This document shows, one piece after another, positions 1-6,408 of a stretch of DNA of 12,945 bases. The notes under the pieces were generated by a model. The model had not been told where the DNA came from. It was given only the letters and a program-made list of their open reading frames with translations, and made no database searches. The stretch covers positions 1-12,945 of the forward strand of contig CAYYFK010000015.1 of NCBI GenBank assembly GCA_964471565.1. Direction: 5' to 3'. The first letter of the stretch is position 1; each line of letters opens with the position of its first letter. This stretch comes from JABIBT01 sp964471565 (GTDB lineage: Archaea; Nanobdellota; Nanobdellia; SCGC-AAA011-G17; PNOQ01). Made by a program: the position numbers and the translations under genes.

Positions 1-212
1 TTTATGGTAGCTCTTCAAATGATGTTTATGCCATTGGCGAAAAGGGAACCATCTTACATTATAGTGGATCAAATTACAATGTTGGAGATGGAGTTTGGGT
101 TTCTGAAGATCAGGTCGATTGGGCTGGAGATCCAGAATATTATTTTGAGGCAAGTTTAGTTTCTGACTCTACAAATAAGATTACATCTTTTAATCTTTTG
201 AGAGTAGGATAG
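1..212 (+). CDS. C-terminal end of a WGSS-repeat (propeller) lipoprotein, cut by window start
   Basis: An open frame runs in from the left edge (codons from base 3) to TAG at 210-212, giving 69 residues. It opens with YGSSSNDVYAIG followed by GTILHYSG, one blade of the WGSSxNDVYxVG...HYDG repeat found seven times in the gene at 6409-8928. The tail also matches that protein: W-V-[SA]-E, then PEYYF (bases 132-146), then a final I-x-S-x-x-LL segment. It is therefore a paralogue of the 6409 gene, and what is visible is its last blade plus the end of an Ig-like domain. It sits 34 nt before the TIG lipoprotein gene, the same distance that separates the 6409 and 8963 genes. The N-terminus, signal peptide and blade number cannot be seen. 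Confidence 0.85.
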   Translation, partial: YGSSSNDVYAIGEKGTILHYSGSNYNVGDGVWVSEDQVDWAGDPEYYFEASLVSDSTNKITSFNLLRVG

Positions 213-217
213 AAATG

Positions 218-226
218 TTTATTAAT
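218..226 (+). promoter_or_regulatory. TATA box of the TIG lipoprotein gene
   Basis: TTTATTAAT begins exactly 29 nt before the ATG at 247. The same nonamer at the same distance precedes the lipoprotein genes at 6409 and 8963. This spacing fits an archaeal TATA box driving a leaderless mRNA that starts at or next to the ATG. The 34-nt gap 213-246 matches 8929-8962 at 27 of 34 positions by my hand alignment, so the promoter is part of the duplicated cassette. Confidence 0.75.
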
Positions 227-246
227 GATATTTAATTGAGTATATT

Positions 247-3006
247 ATGAAAAGAGGTATTTTGTTGTTTGTATTTTTAGTGAGTGTTTTAATTATTAAT
301 TCTTGTGTTCAAGATGAAGGGGCTATACAAAAATCCATTTATGATTATGATTGTGAAGTTAGCTCTGTTTATATTAGTGGCTTGGATAATGGTGCCACAT
401 GTCAAGATAATGGGATACATGGACTTTGTGATTTAGGCGATGGAATTTATTATGAAGTTACTTACAATGGACCAGAATGTGATTCTTTGGATGGTTTATT
501 TGTAAGGATTTCTAATGATGTTTTTGAAGGTCCTTACACTCCAGAAGGACGTGAGGAGTTTTATAATTATCTTTGTGGATTATATGGTAGTAGTGGTTGG
601 GGTGGTGTTGGGACTTCTGCTATTTTTTTGGACGATGAAATTACTGGTACGGAAGGAACTGTTAGTGGAGTTTTTGTTCCTGAATTTAAATGGTATGATG
701 ATGAGATTGATTGGCGTTGTAGTAATATGGACATGGGCTATAATGGTGGAAGAGTAAGTGTTGGTGCCTTTAAATGGAGAGAGGGCCATGAGGGACAGAT
801 GTCAGATATAGAAATTGAAACAATTTATGATATGAGTGGACCAGAATTAGATTATGGTTTTAAATTTGCTGTTAATCCGAATTCATGTCCTGGAGATGTA
901 CACCAGGCGATTATTAAGCCAGAGGATGGGGGGGCCTGTTATTGGGAGAACCCTGACTGGCCTGAAGAAATATTAGAAGATCCAACTCAAGATCCTTGTT
1001 ATATATTTTATGAAGAACAACAAGAAGGAATTTGCTGTTCTACAGATAGATATTGTAATTATGAAGGACAATGTTATCCTGATACTAGGAATTATGATGT
1101 TTCTGATAATTCAGACTTTGCTATAGATTTGGCTCAACATTTAGATTGGGATTTTAAGAATTATGGTTTTTGTATGGCCCCTTTTATGATTGGAGGATAC
1201 GAAGACGGGGGGAAATGGATGGATTGTGATGCAGCTCTTAGTGATGGTGTTGGAAATCTTTATGGCCATGAGGATGTTCCCGCATACCAATGTGATAATG
1301 AATTTACTATTGTTAATAATAATGGTGTAACACATGCTTATGGTTATGGGCAACAAGTCAGTGTTGAAGAAAATTCTCTTTTCTATACTGGAGATAGGAA
1401 TGCATGTTACAAAAGTGGAGTTAGGGAGTCTGCTCCGTCTGGAGAGCCAGAAGTTGGAGAGTATACTGTAGTTGGAGATGTTGAATGTTGTGGAGATGAT
1501 CCAAATGAGTATTTAGTTATTAATGCAGACCATAGAGTTTGCTGTGATAGGCCAGAGGATTATATTAATGAGCAAGGTTTTTGTGGAAATTATCAAGAAG
1601 ATAAAATTGAATCTTTTGAACCAACTGAATGTAGCTTTATTAATGGATGCGGTTTAGTTACTATTGTAACAAATCAAGATTTTTTCTTTTCTGATGCTAG
1701 ACTCTTTTTAGATGACCAGGAAATTGAGTCTTTTAATATTATTAATCCAAGAAAAGTTACTTTTTATGATGATGGTAGCTATGTTGATTATTTTGAGTAT
1801 GATATTGAATATGATGTGGAGTTTAGGGCTGAAGGTTATGGGGGAGATATTATACAAGATATGAAGTATGGTGGAGTAAAAATAAGTGAAGTTATTCCAA
1901 ATTATGGTCCCATTGAAGGTGGAACGGAAGTTACTTTGAAAGGTTATGGATTTACTGATGCTGGCTTTAGTTATTATAGGTATTTTGGTTTTGGTCATCC
2001 GGATAATCATGGAGGTTCTTTTTTTGGAGAATTTGAAGTAGTGAGTGATACAGAGGTCATAGGAATTCACAGGGGCCTTATAGATAAACCTGCTGGATGG
2101 GTTGGTATTAGAATTAGGAAAGATTCTTATGAGTATATATTGGAGGATTCCTTTGAGTTGGGGGGAGAGAGAATTGATCCTCCCGAGGATAATGATACTT
2201 ATGTTTTTGAACACGATATGACAATCACGTCGATTGAGCCAAATATCTGTTATAGTATTGATGGGTGTGAAGGTGTTGTTATTAGAGGAACTAATTTCAC
2301 GGATGATGTAAAGATTAGATTTGGTGGTTCTACAGTTCCTAGGCAAAATACTGATTTTATTTCTGAGAATGAAGTTATAGTAAAATCTATTTCTGTAGAT
2401 TATCCAAGAAGAATTGATGTTTCTGCATATGATCCTGCTACCTCTTATGAACACTCCAAGTATTTTAACTTTGTAGATGGGTATACTTATCTTAATGGAG
2501 AAGATGGTTTATTCTTTTCTTCAATAACTCCAAATTTCTGTAATAATATTAGTGGTATTGGGTGTGAGGGAATAAGAATGGAAGGCCAAGGATTTGTTCC
2601 AGATTTATATATTTCTTTTGTTAATGTCCAAGGAGATCATGGGGTGGATGGAATAAATTACATTTCTGAAAATCTCATATATATTGATGCTCCAGAAGTC
2701 GATTACAGAGATATTTTTGATATTAGAATTTACAATGGGGAGGAGTCTTTTAAAGACTATGAAGCATTTATTTACTTTGGAGATTTTGAACAATTTGAAG
2801 GAAGTCAATATATCTTTACTGGTTTAGAAAGCAGTGGGGATCCTGATTTAGAAGAAGGACAAACTGATGTCTATGGAGATCCTTCTGAATTGGATGCGGG
2901 ATTAAGGGGAGGCTTAAAGATTCTTGTATTTATTGTTATTCCCATTATTGTAGTTTTGACAGTTCTTATTGTTTTTCTGATTTCTAGAAAAGAGAAGAAA
3001 AAATAA
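247..3006 (+). CDS. Large surface lipoprotein with IPT/TIG domains and C-terminal membrane anchor
   Basis: 919 residues. The N-terminus has a basic start, a hydrophobic stretch and the lipobox-like INSC (Cys20), as in an exported lipoprotein. Residues ~25-450 are Cys-, Gly- and Asp-rich and not recognised as a family, although an early segment (CDLG..YYEV.Y) loosely resembles the N-domain of the 6409 protein. From ~455 there are about four consecutive IPT/TIG-like Ig folds opening with I-x-x-[IV]-x-P. The clearest starts near 544 (ISEVIPNYGPIEGGTEV); others start near 455, 658 and 755, and the last three of the four carry the G-x-G/GTNF-type strand. Residues ~892-912 form a transmembrane helix followed by RKEKKK, so the ectodomain faces out and the tail is cytoplasmic. 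Having both a lipid site and a C-terminal helix is unusual. The start is set by the signal peptide and the TATA spacing. Ligand unknown; adhesion is only a guess. G-runs of 7, 6 and 6 occur within the gene. Confidence 0.85.
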   Translation: MKRGILLFVFLVSVLIINSCVQDEGAIQKSIYDYDCEVSSVYISGLDNGATCQDNGIHGLCDLGDGIYYEVTYNGPECDSLDGLFVRISNDVFEGPYTPEGREEFYNYLCGLYGSSGWGGVGTSAIFLDDEITGTEGTVSGVFVPEFKWYDDEIDWRCSNMDMGYNGGRVSVGAFKWREGHEGQMSDIEIETIYDMSGPELDYGFKFAVNPNSCPGDVHQAIIKPEDGGACYWENPDWPEEILEDPTQDPCYIFYEEQQEGICCSTDRYCNYEGQCYPDTRNYDVSDNSDFAIDLAQHLDWDFKNYGFCMAPFMIGGYEDGGKWMDCDAALSDGVGNLYGHEDVPAYQCDNEFTIVNNNGVTHAYGYGQQVSVEENSLFYTGDRNACYKSGVRESAPSGEPEVGEYTVVGDVECCGDDPNEYLVINADHRVCCDRPEDYINEQGFCGNYQEDKIESFEPTECSFINGCGLVTIVTNQDFFFSDARLFLDDQEIESFNIINPRKVTFYDDGSYVDYFEYDIEYDVEFRAEGYGGDIIQDMKYGGVKISEVIPNYGPIEGGTEVTLKGYGFTDAGFSYYRYFGFGHPDNHGGSFFGEFEVVSDTEVIGIHRGLIDKPAGWVGIRIRKDSYEYILEDSFELGGERIDPPEDNDTYVFEHDMTITSIEPNICYSIDGCEGVVIRGTNFTDDVKIRFGGSTVPRQNTDFISENEVIVKSISVDYPRRIDVSAYDPATSYEHSKYFNFVDGYTYLNGEDGLFFSSITPNFCNNISGIGCEGIRMEGQGFVPDLYISFVNVQGDHGVDGINYISENLIYIDAPEVDYRDIFDIRIYNGEESFKDYEAFIYFGDFEQFEGSQYIFTGLESSGDPDLEEGQTDVYGDPSELDAGLRGGLKILVFIVIPIIVVLTVLIVFLISRKEKKK

Positions 3007-3007
3007 A

Positions 3008-3190
3008 ATGAAAAGGGACAAATTTACTTCTAGAGCAAAATCTGAAGGGTATAAAGCTAGAAGTGTTTTCAAGTTAAAGAGTCTTAACAATCGTTTTAAA
3101 TTAATAAAAGAAGGAAATAGGATTTTGGACTTGGGTGCATGGCCTGGTAGTTGGAGTCAGTATTGTTTGGAGTTAAAAACTGATGTTGAT
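3008..3190 (+). repeat. Duplicated 5' end of rlmE (truncated copy)
   Basis: These 183 nt match 11079-11258 at about 90% by hand alignment, plus one extra codon (third codon AGG). Most differences are synonymous third-base changes, so the copies diverged while both were under protein-level constraint, or this copy came from a related strain. Similarity ends sharply around 3190. Upstream, both copies follow a membrane-anchored lipoprotein stop codon by 1 nt. Confidence 0.85.
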
Positions 3191-3808
3191 GATGCAAATA
3201 GTTATATAGAGTTTGGGATTGCCAGAGTGGCAGATAGCCTTTTTAATTCTATGAGGATGAATGCTATGAACAATAAATCCTTATTTGATGAAATGTATTT
3301 TGAATATGGCCCTTTAGTTATACATAGAAATGAAGAGGAATATGATTTCGGAATTAATATCTCTAGTTTATATGATACTTATAGGGCAAATTCTACTTCT
3401 GGGAACAAATTTGATCTTAAGGGCACTTTATTTATGGGGATTCCTACTTATACTAGGAAGGAAGGAGGAACTACTGAGTCTGGGGTAGCGTATAAAGGAA
3501 GAACATATTCTTATGGCGGAGCAATTGCTTATAAAGTTTATCCGGATGGGAGATTGGGCCATTTGAAACATGAAATGATACATGTTTTACAAGAAGATGA
3601 GCTTTTTGGTGTTAGTAGGAATGTTGGCTTGAATTATAATCCCGAATTTTTTGGAGTTAAACTTTATGGACTTGAAAATTTGAAGAGTAAATTATTATTT
3701 AAGAAACCTTTTGAATGGATTGCTGAATTACAAAAGTTGGATTCCTATGAAAGTCACTATTCTGATTTGTATTGGTGGGAAAGAGAAGCTCATGGGTTTA
3801 TGGATTAA
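3008..3808 (+). CDS. Chimeric ORF: RlmE N-terminal fragment fused to an HExxH zincin-like domain
   Basis: 266 residues. Residues 1-61 are nearly the same as the start of RlmE at 11079: seven differences including one inserted Arg, with the ARSVFKL segment and SAM motif LDLGAWPGSWSQ kept. After ELKTDVD the similarity stops and an unrelated sequence continues in frame. The RlmE catalytic Asp, second Lys and Glu are all missing, so it cannot act as that methyltransferase. The new part has HEMIHVLQ (His188, Glu189, His192), an HExxHVxQ zinc-protease motif, and ~66-68 residues later EREAHGF (Glu258/Glu260), which could give the third ligand of a gluzincin. No signal peptide or membrane helix is seen. 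It starts 1 nt after the lipoprotein stop and has no TATA box of its own, so it would be read from that mRNA. Its 3' end overlaps convergent trmI by 4 nt. It may be a translated fusion, or a gene relic with the true zincin start lost (an internal ATG lies at 3251). Confidence 0.7.
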   Translation: MKRDKFTSRAKSEGYKARSVFKLKSLNNRFKLIKEGNRILDLGAWPGSWSQYCLELKTDVDDANSYIEFGIARVADSLFNSMRMNAMNNKSLFDEMYFEYGPLVIHRNEEEYDFGINISSLYDTYRANSTSGNKFDLKGTLFMGIPTYTRKEGGTTESGVAYKGRTYSYGGAIAYKVYPDGRLGHLKHEMIHVLQEDELFGVSRNVGLNYNPEFFGVKLYGLENLKSKLLFKKPFEWIAELQKLDSYESHYSDLYWWEREAHGFMD

Positions 3809-4518
3809 ACTTTCCTTAAGAATAATAGAAACCCGGTATGGCCTAACATTTGGTTTTCTGGTCTTATTATCCCATTTTCAAATTTCCAGTTTCTTTCTAA
3901 AATCTCTATGAAGTTAGTTACCTGTAGATTAATTGTTAGATTGTTTAAAACAGATTGAATTTGGGGGACTGTTGGTACATAGATAACTAGAAATCCGCCT
4001 GAAGTTAAAGCACTTTCTGCATGTTTTAGAACTAATTGAGGCTTTTCTAAATCTAAAGTTATTAAATCTAAATTTTTTTCGTTTATTCCTTCGTAAATAT
4101 CTTTGTTTTTTATTGAAATGTTTTTTAAATTTAAGTTTTCAAAGTTTTTCTTTGCTATTTTTATGAATTCTTCCCTTTTTTCGTAAGCTATTACTTTTTT
4201 TACTATATTTGCTAGTGAGGCGGTTAACATCCCTGATCCAATTCCACAATCTAATACTATTGAATTTTTGTTTATACCCGTTTCTACTATAATCCTTCCA
4301 ATATCCTTTGGAGACATTATCTGCGGTCCTCTTTTTATTTTCTTTAAATTATCTGGAAATTTAGCATCATAAACTGAGAATTCTTTTTTTGTATTTGAGA
4401 TTACTTTGGTTTTTGATTTTATGTCTTTTTCTTTTATGGCTCCAAAATTAGTGTGGAGATCTCCTTCACTCCAATAAAACTTTTTATCGTTTCTTTGTAA
4501 TATTTTTTTGAATTTCAT
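3805..4518 (-). CDS. trmI: tRNA (adenine-N1)-methyltransferase, TrmI family
   Basis: 237 residues. It methylates N1 of adenine in the T-loop (position 58, and also 57 in some archaea) using SAM, acting as a tetramer in characterised members. Family marks, in order, are RGPQIMSPKDIG (63-74), SAM motif I VLDCGIGSGMLTA (88-100), the acidic end of beta-2 in YEKREEF (Glu113), motif IV LDLEKP with the expected catalytic Asp156, GGFLVIYVPT (174-183), and the C-terminal RPENQMLGHTGF (219-230). The N-terminal ~60 residues are the small beta domain. Length is slightly short for the family but complete. The ATG start has a TATA-like element 23-30 nt upstream. It is divergent from the LAGLIDADG gene, and its 3' end overlaps the chimeric ORF. 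Confidence 0.93.
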   Translation of the reverse strand: MKFKKILQRNDKKFYWSEGDLHTNFGAIKEKDIKSKTKVISNTKKEFSVYDAKFPDNLKKIKRGPQIMSPKDIGRIIVETGINKNSIVLDCGIGSGMLTASLANIVKKVIAYEKREEFIKIAKKNFENLNLKNISIKNKDIYEGINEKNLDLITLDLEKPQLVLKHAESALTSGGFLVIYVPTVPQIQSVLNNLTINLQVTNFIEILERNWKFENGIIRPENQMLGHTGFLLFLRKV

Positions 4519-4540
4519 GGTAAATTGGCCCTTGTTATGA

Positions 4541-4549
4541 TTTAATAAG
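4541..4549 (-). promoter_or_regulatory. TATA box of trmI
   Basis: On the minus strand this reads CTTATTAAA, with its TTATTAAA core 30 to 23 nt upstream of the trmI ATG (4518). That is the same placement as the other promoters here and implies a leaderless or nearly leaderless transcript. Confidence 0.6.
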
Positions 4550-4558
4550 TCTTTGGAA

Positions 4559-4578
4559 GTATGTTGTCAAGTACATAC
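4559..4578. promoter_or_regulatory. Inverted repeat between divergent promoters, possible operator
   Basis: GTATGT (4559-4564) and ACATAC (4573-4578) form a perfect 6-bp inverted repeat with an 8-nt spacer. It lies midway between the trmI TATA box (4541-4549) and that of the LAGLIDADG gene (4585-4592). A dimeric regulator bound here could affect both. Six-bp arms can occur by chance in AT-rich DNA, so the call is tentative. Confidence 0.3.
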
Positions 4579-4584
4579 ATGAGG

Positions 4585-4592
4585 TTTATAAA
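4585..4592 (+). promoter_or_regulatory. TATA box of the LAGLIDADG gene
   Basis: TTTATAAA begins 29 nt before the ATG at 4614. The endonuclease gene therefore appears to have its own promoter and a leaderless mRNA. Confidence 0.7.
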
Positions 4593-4613
4593 GTTATTTC
4601 ATCAATAAAGATT

Positions 4614-5363
4614 ATGATTAAATCTAGTGAAATTGCTGAAATTTGTGGAGCGATTATTGGAGATGGATGGATTGAATCTAGAGAAAAAGCTCTTTACATT
4701 GCTGGTCATAAATTTGATGACAGGGAATATTATGATACATACCTTGCCCCTTTGTTTTCTAGGACTTTAATAAAGGTTGAACCTAAGAATTATGATTATT
4801 GGAAAGTTTACGGATTTGGAACTTGTAACAGGAAAGTTATAGGTAAAATAATTAATTTGGGCATTAAAAAAGGGAAGAAAGTATATACTACTGAGTTTCC
4901 AGAGTGGGTTTTTCCCAATAAGGAATTTATGGTTTCTGCCCTAAGGGGGTTTTTTGATGCAGATGGAAATTTTAGTTGTAAAAAATGTTATGGTAAATAT
5001 GATAATAATTTTAGAAGAAGATATCACTGTCAGCCCAGAATTGAAATTGGCTCTTCTTCAAAAAAATTGATTCTACAGATTTTTAATATTCTGAAGTTCC
5101 TTGGATTTTTTCCTGGAAAAGTTTATATCAAGAAAGCAAATTCCAAAAATGGAAGAAATAATAGTGATTTTTATAGAATTAGAATTGATAGGTTAGTTGA
5201 TATTGAAAAATGGTTTGAAGTTTTTAAAATATCAGCAAATCAAAAGCACATTAGTAAATATTTGGTTTGGAAGAAGTTTGGTTTTTGTCCTCCTAAATTG
5301 ACTCCCGAAGGAAGGGAAAAACTTCTTAATGGAGAAATTAATCCATATTCATATTATACTTAG
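4614..5363 (+). CDS. Free-standing LAGLIDADG homing endonuclease
   Basis: 249 residues. It has two LAGLIDADG helices: AEICGAIIGDGWI at 7-19 and ALRGFFDADGNF at 109-120. The acidic residues at the end of each motif (Asp17 and Asp116/Asp118) are the usual metal ligands, so it could act as a single-chain, pseudo-symmetric nuclease. The regions between and after the motifs are rich in Lys, Arg and Tyr, as expected for DNA-contacting strands. No intein splicing motifs are present and no interrupted host gene is visible, so it is free-standing rather than obviously inside an intron. Its TAG stop (5361-5363) directly abuts the discriminator base of the convergent tRNA-Leu gene. It has its own TATA box. 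Some archaeal relatives may not cleave DNA; activity is not shown by sequence alone. Confidence 0.88.
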   Translation: MIKSSEIAEICGAIIGDGWIESREKALYIAGHKFDDREYYDTYLAPLFSRTLIKVEPKNYDYWKVYGFGTCNRKVIGKIINLGIKKGKKVYTTEFPEWVFPNKEFMVSALRGFFDADGNFSCKKCYGKYDNNFRRRYHCQPRIEIGSSSKKLILQIFNILKFLGFFPGKVYIKKANSKNGRNNSDFYRIRIDRLVDIEKWFEVFKISANQKHISKYLVWKKFGFCPPKLTPEGREKLLNGEINPYSYYT

Positions 5364-5447
5364 TGCAGGAGACAGGATTCGAACCTGCGTAAGCACTAAG
5401 CTATTATGTTTTGAGCGTAACCCGTTTGACCACTCCGGCACTCCTGC
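5364..5447 (-). tRNA. tRNA-Leu (anticodon CAA)
   Basis: 84 nt on the minus strand, without intron. The acceptor stem GCAGGAG/CTCCTGC is fully paired, with discriminator A at 5364. The D-arm opens CCGGAGTGGTCAAACGG. The anticodon loop is CTCAAAA, giving CAA (bases 5411-5413), which reads UUG. A long variable arm (AGC/GCT stem) marks class II, and the T-arm GCAGG-TTCGAAT-CCTGT closes with one G-U pair. The 3' CCA is not encoded. The anticodon stem TTACG/CATAA has a C-A mismatch at pair 30:40. Anticodon and long variable arm fit Leu; Ser is excluded by the anticodon. Confidence 0.95.
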
Positions 5448-5471
5448 AATTAATTTTAGAGTAGTATTTTG

Positions 5472-5480
5472 ATTTAAAAG
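5472..5480 (-). promoter_or_regulatory. Likely TATA box of tRNA-Leu
   Basis: On the minus strand CTTTTAAAT lies 33 to 25 nt upstream of the mature tRNA 5' end (5447), the usual position for archaeal tRNA promoters. It is back-to-back with the promoter of the GTPase gene. Confidence 0.5.
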
Positions 5481-5494
5481 TGTTATGGAAAGGC

Positions 5495-5504
5495 TTTTAT
5501 TTAA
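5495..5504 (+). promoter_or_regulatory. TATA box of the TGS GTPase gene
   Basis: TTTTATTTAA begins 28 nt before the ATG at 5523, preceded by the purine-rich AAAGGC stretch that could act as BRE. A leaderless mRNA is implied. Confidence 0.6.
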
Positions 5505-5522
5505 TGTTTTTTTCTTAAGATT

Positions 5523-6374
5523 ATGCCAACTAATGTTACACCAGAATTCCAGAGAGCCGAAAAAGAATATTTTATGGCTGAAGGATTGAAGGATAAGTTA
5601 AAATGTTTGCAGAGAATGCTATCTGTTGCTCCTAGTCATAAGGGCGGAGAGAAACTTAGAAAAGATATAAAGCAGAGAATAGCAAGGTACAAAAGTCTAT
5701 TAGAAAAGGAAAAACTTAGCGCTAAAGGAAAGGGGGGAGGAATATCTGTAAAAAAAGAAGGAGCTGCACAGGTTGTTTTAGTGGGCAAGACTAATTCTGG
5801 AAAATCTTTTTTGTTGAGTAAAATTACTAATGCTTCTCCATTGATTGCCGATTATGAATTCACTACAAAGTTGCCAGAAGTTGGAACTATGCTGATTAAT
5901 GATGTTCCTATCCAGATTGTTGAAATCCCTGCAATAACAGAAAATTATTTGGAAAAAGAGAAAGGCCCGATGTTTTTAGGTATTGTTAGAGGAAGCGATT
6001 TGATTGTTATTTTAGCAGAGAATAAAAAAGAGGAAAAATTTATTGAAAAAGAATTAGATTTGGCTGGAATAACTGGAAAAAGAATTTTTATTAAACGGAA
6101 AGAAGATTATTATCATATAAAGAATAAAATTTGGGAATCTTTGGGTTTGATTTATGTTTTTACAAAAATGCCTGGAAAAGAAAAAGATTATCCTCCAATT
6201 GCTTTAAAAAAAGGTTCAACAGTTAGAGGGCTTGCCTCAGAAGTACATAAGGATTTTGTTAAAAAATTTAATTTTGCTAAAGTCTGGGGAAAATCTGCTA
6301 AACACGAAGGAATGAAGTGTGGGGTAAAGCATATTTTGGAAAGTGGAGATGTAGTTGAGTTGCATACAAAATAG
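5523..6374 (+). CDS. DRG/Obg-related GTP-binding protein with TGS domain, degenerate G motifs
   Basis: 283 residues, short for the DRG family (usually about 360). Residues 1-65 form the basic helical N-terminus typical of archaeal DRG-like proteins. The P-loop (G1) is intact: GKTNSGKS at 88-95. A switch-I threonine pair (FTT, 113-115) follows. The G3 site, normally DxPG, reads EIPA (134-137), so the Mg-coordinating Asp and the Gly are both changed. No clear NKxD (G4) is found. Residues ~209-283 are a TGS domain (IYVFTKMPGKEKDYPP, then LKKGSTVRGLASEVHKDF), a fold linked to ribosome and RNA binding. It probably binds the ribosome or nucleotide, but GTP hydrolysis or guanine specificity is in doubt. 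It has its own promoter and no operon partner. Confidence 0.85.
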   Translation: MPTNVTPEFQRAEKEYFMAEGLKDKLKCLQRMLSVAPSHKGGEKLRKDIKQRIARYKSLLEKEKLSAKGKGGGISVKKEGAAQVVLVGKTNSGKSFLLSKITNASPLIADYEFTTKLPEVGTMLINDVPIQIVEIPAITENYLEKEKGPMFLGIVRGSDLIVILAENKKEEKFIEKELDLAGITGKRIFIKRKEDYYHIKNKIWESLGLIYVFTKMPGKEKDYPPIALKKGSTVRGLASEVHKDFVKKFNFAKVWGKSAKHEGMKCGVKHILESGDVVELHTK

Positions 6375-6379
6375 TAATA

Positions 6380-6388
6380 TTTATTAAT
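6380..6388 (+). promoter_or_regulatory. TATA box of the WGSS-repeat lipoprotein gene
   Basis: TTTATTAAT begins 29 nt before the ATG at 6409, identical in sequence and spacing to the elements at 218 and 8934. The three lipoprotein genes may therefore be expressed alike. Confidence 0.75.
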
Positions 6389-6408
6389 TAAGGTTAGTTA
6401 ATCTAGTT

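Noticed and set aside
1708..2454. 248-codon open frame on the minus strand inside the TIG lipoprotein gene
   Set aside because: Its product is an Ile/Asn/Ser/Thr-rich string without motifs, opposite a gene with clear domains; it is a shadow of AT-rich codon use.
3000..4620. Transposon or insertion sequence as cause of the rlmE break
   Set aside because: I see no transposase, terminal inverted repeats or target duplication around 3190 or 3808; recombination within the homologous rlmE segment explains it more simply.
4614..5363. Endonuclease as an intein or as part of an intron in a protein gene
   Set aside because: It has its own ATG and TATA box, lacks splicing-block residues at its ends, and no split host gene flanks it.
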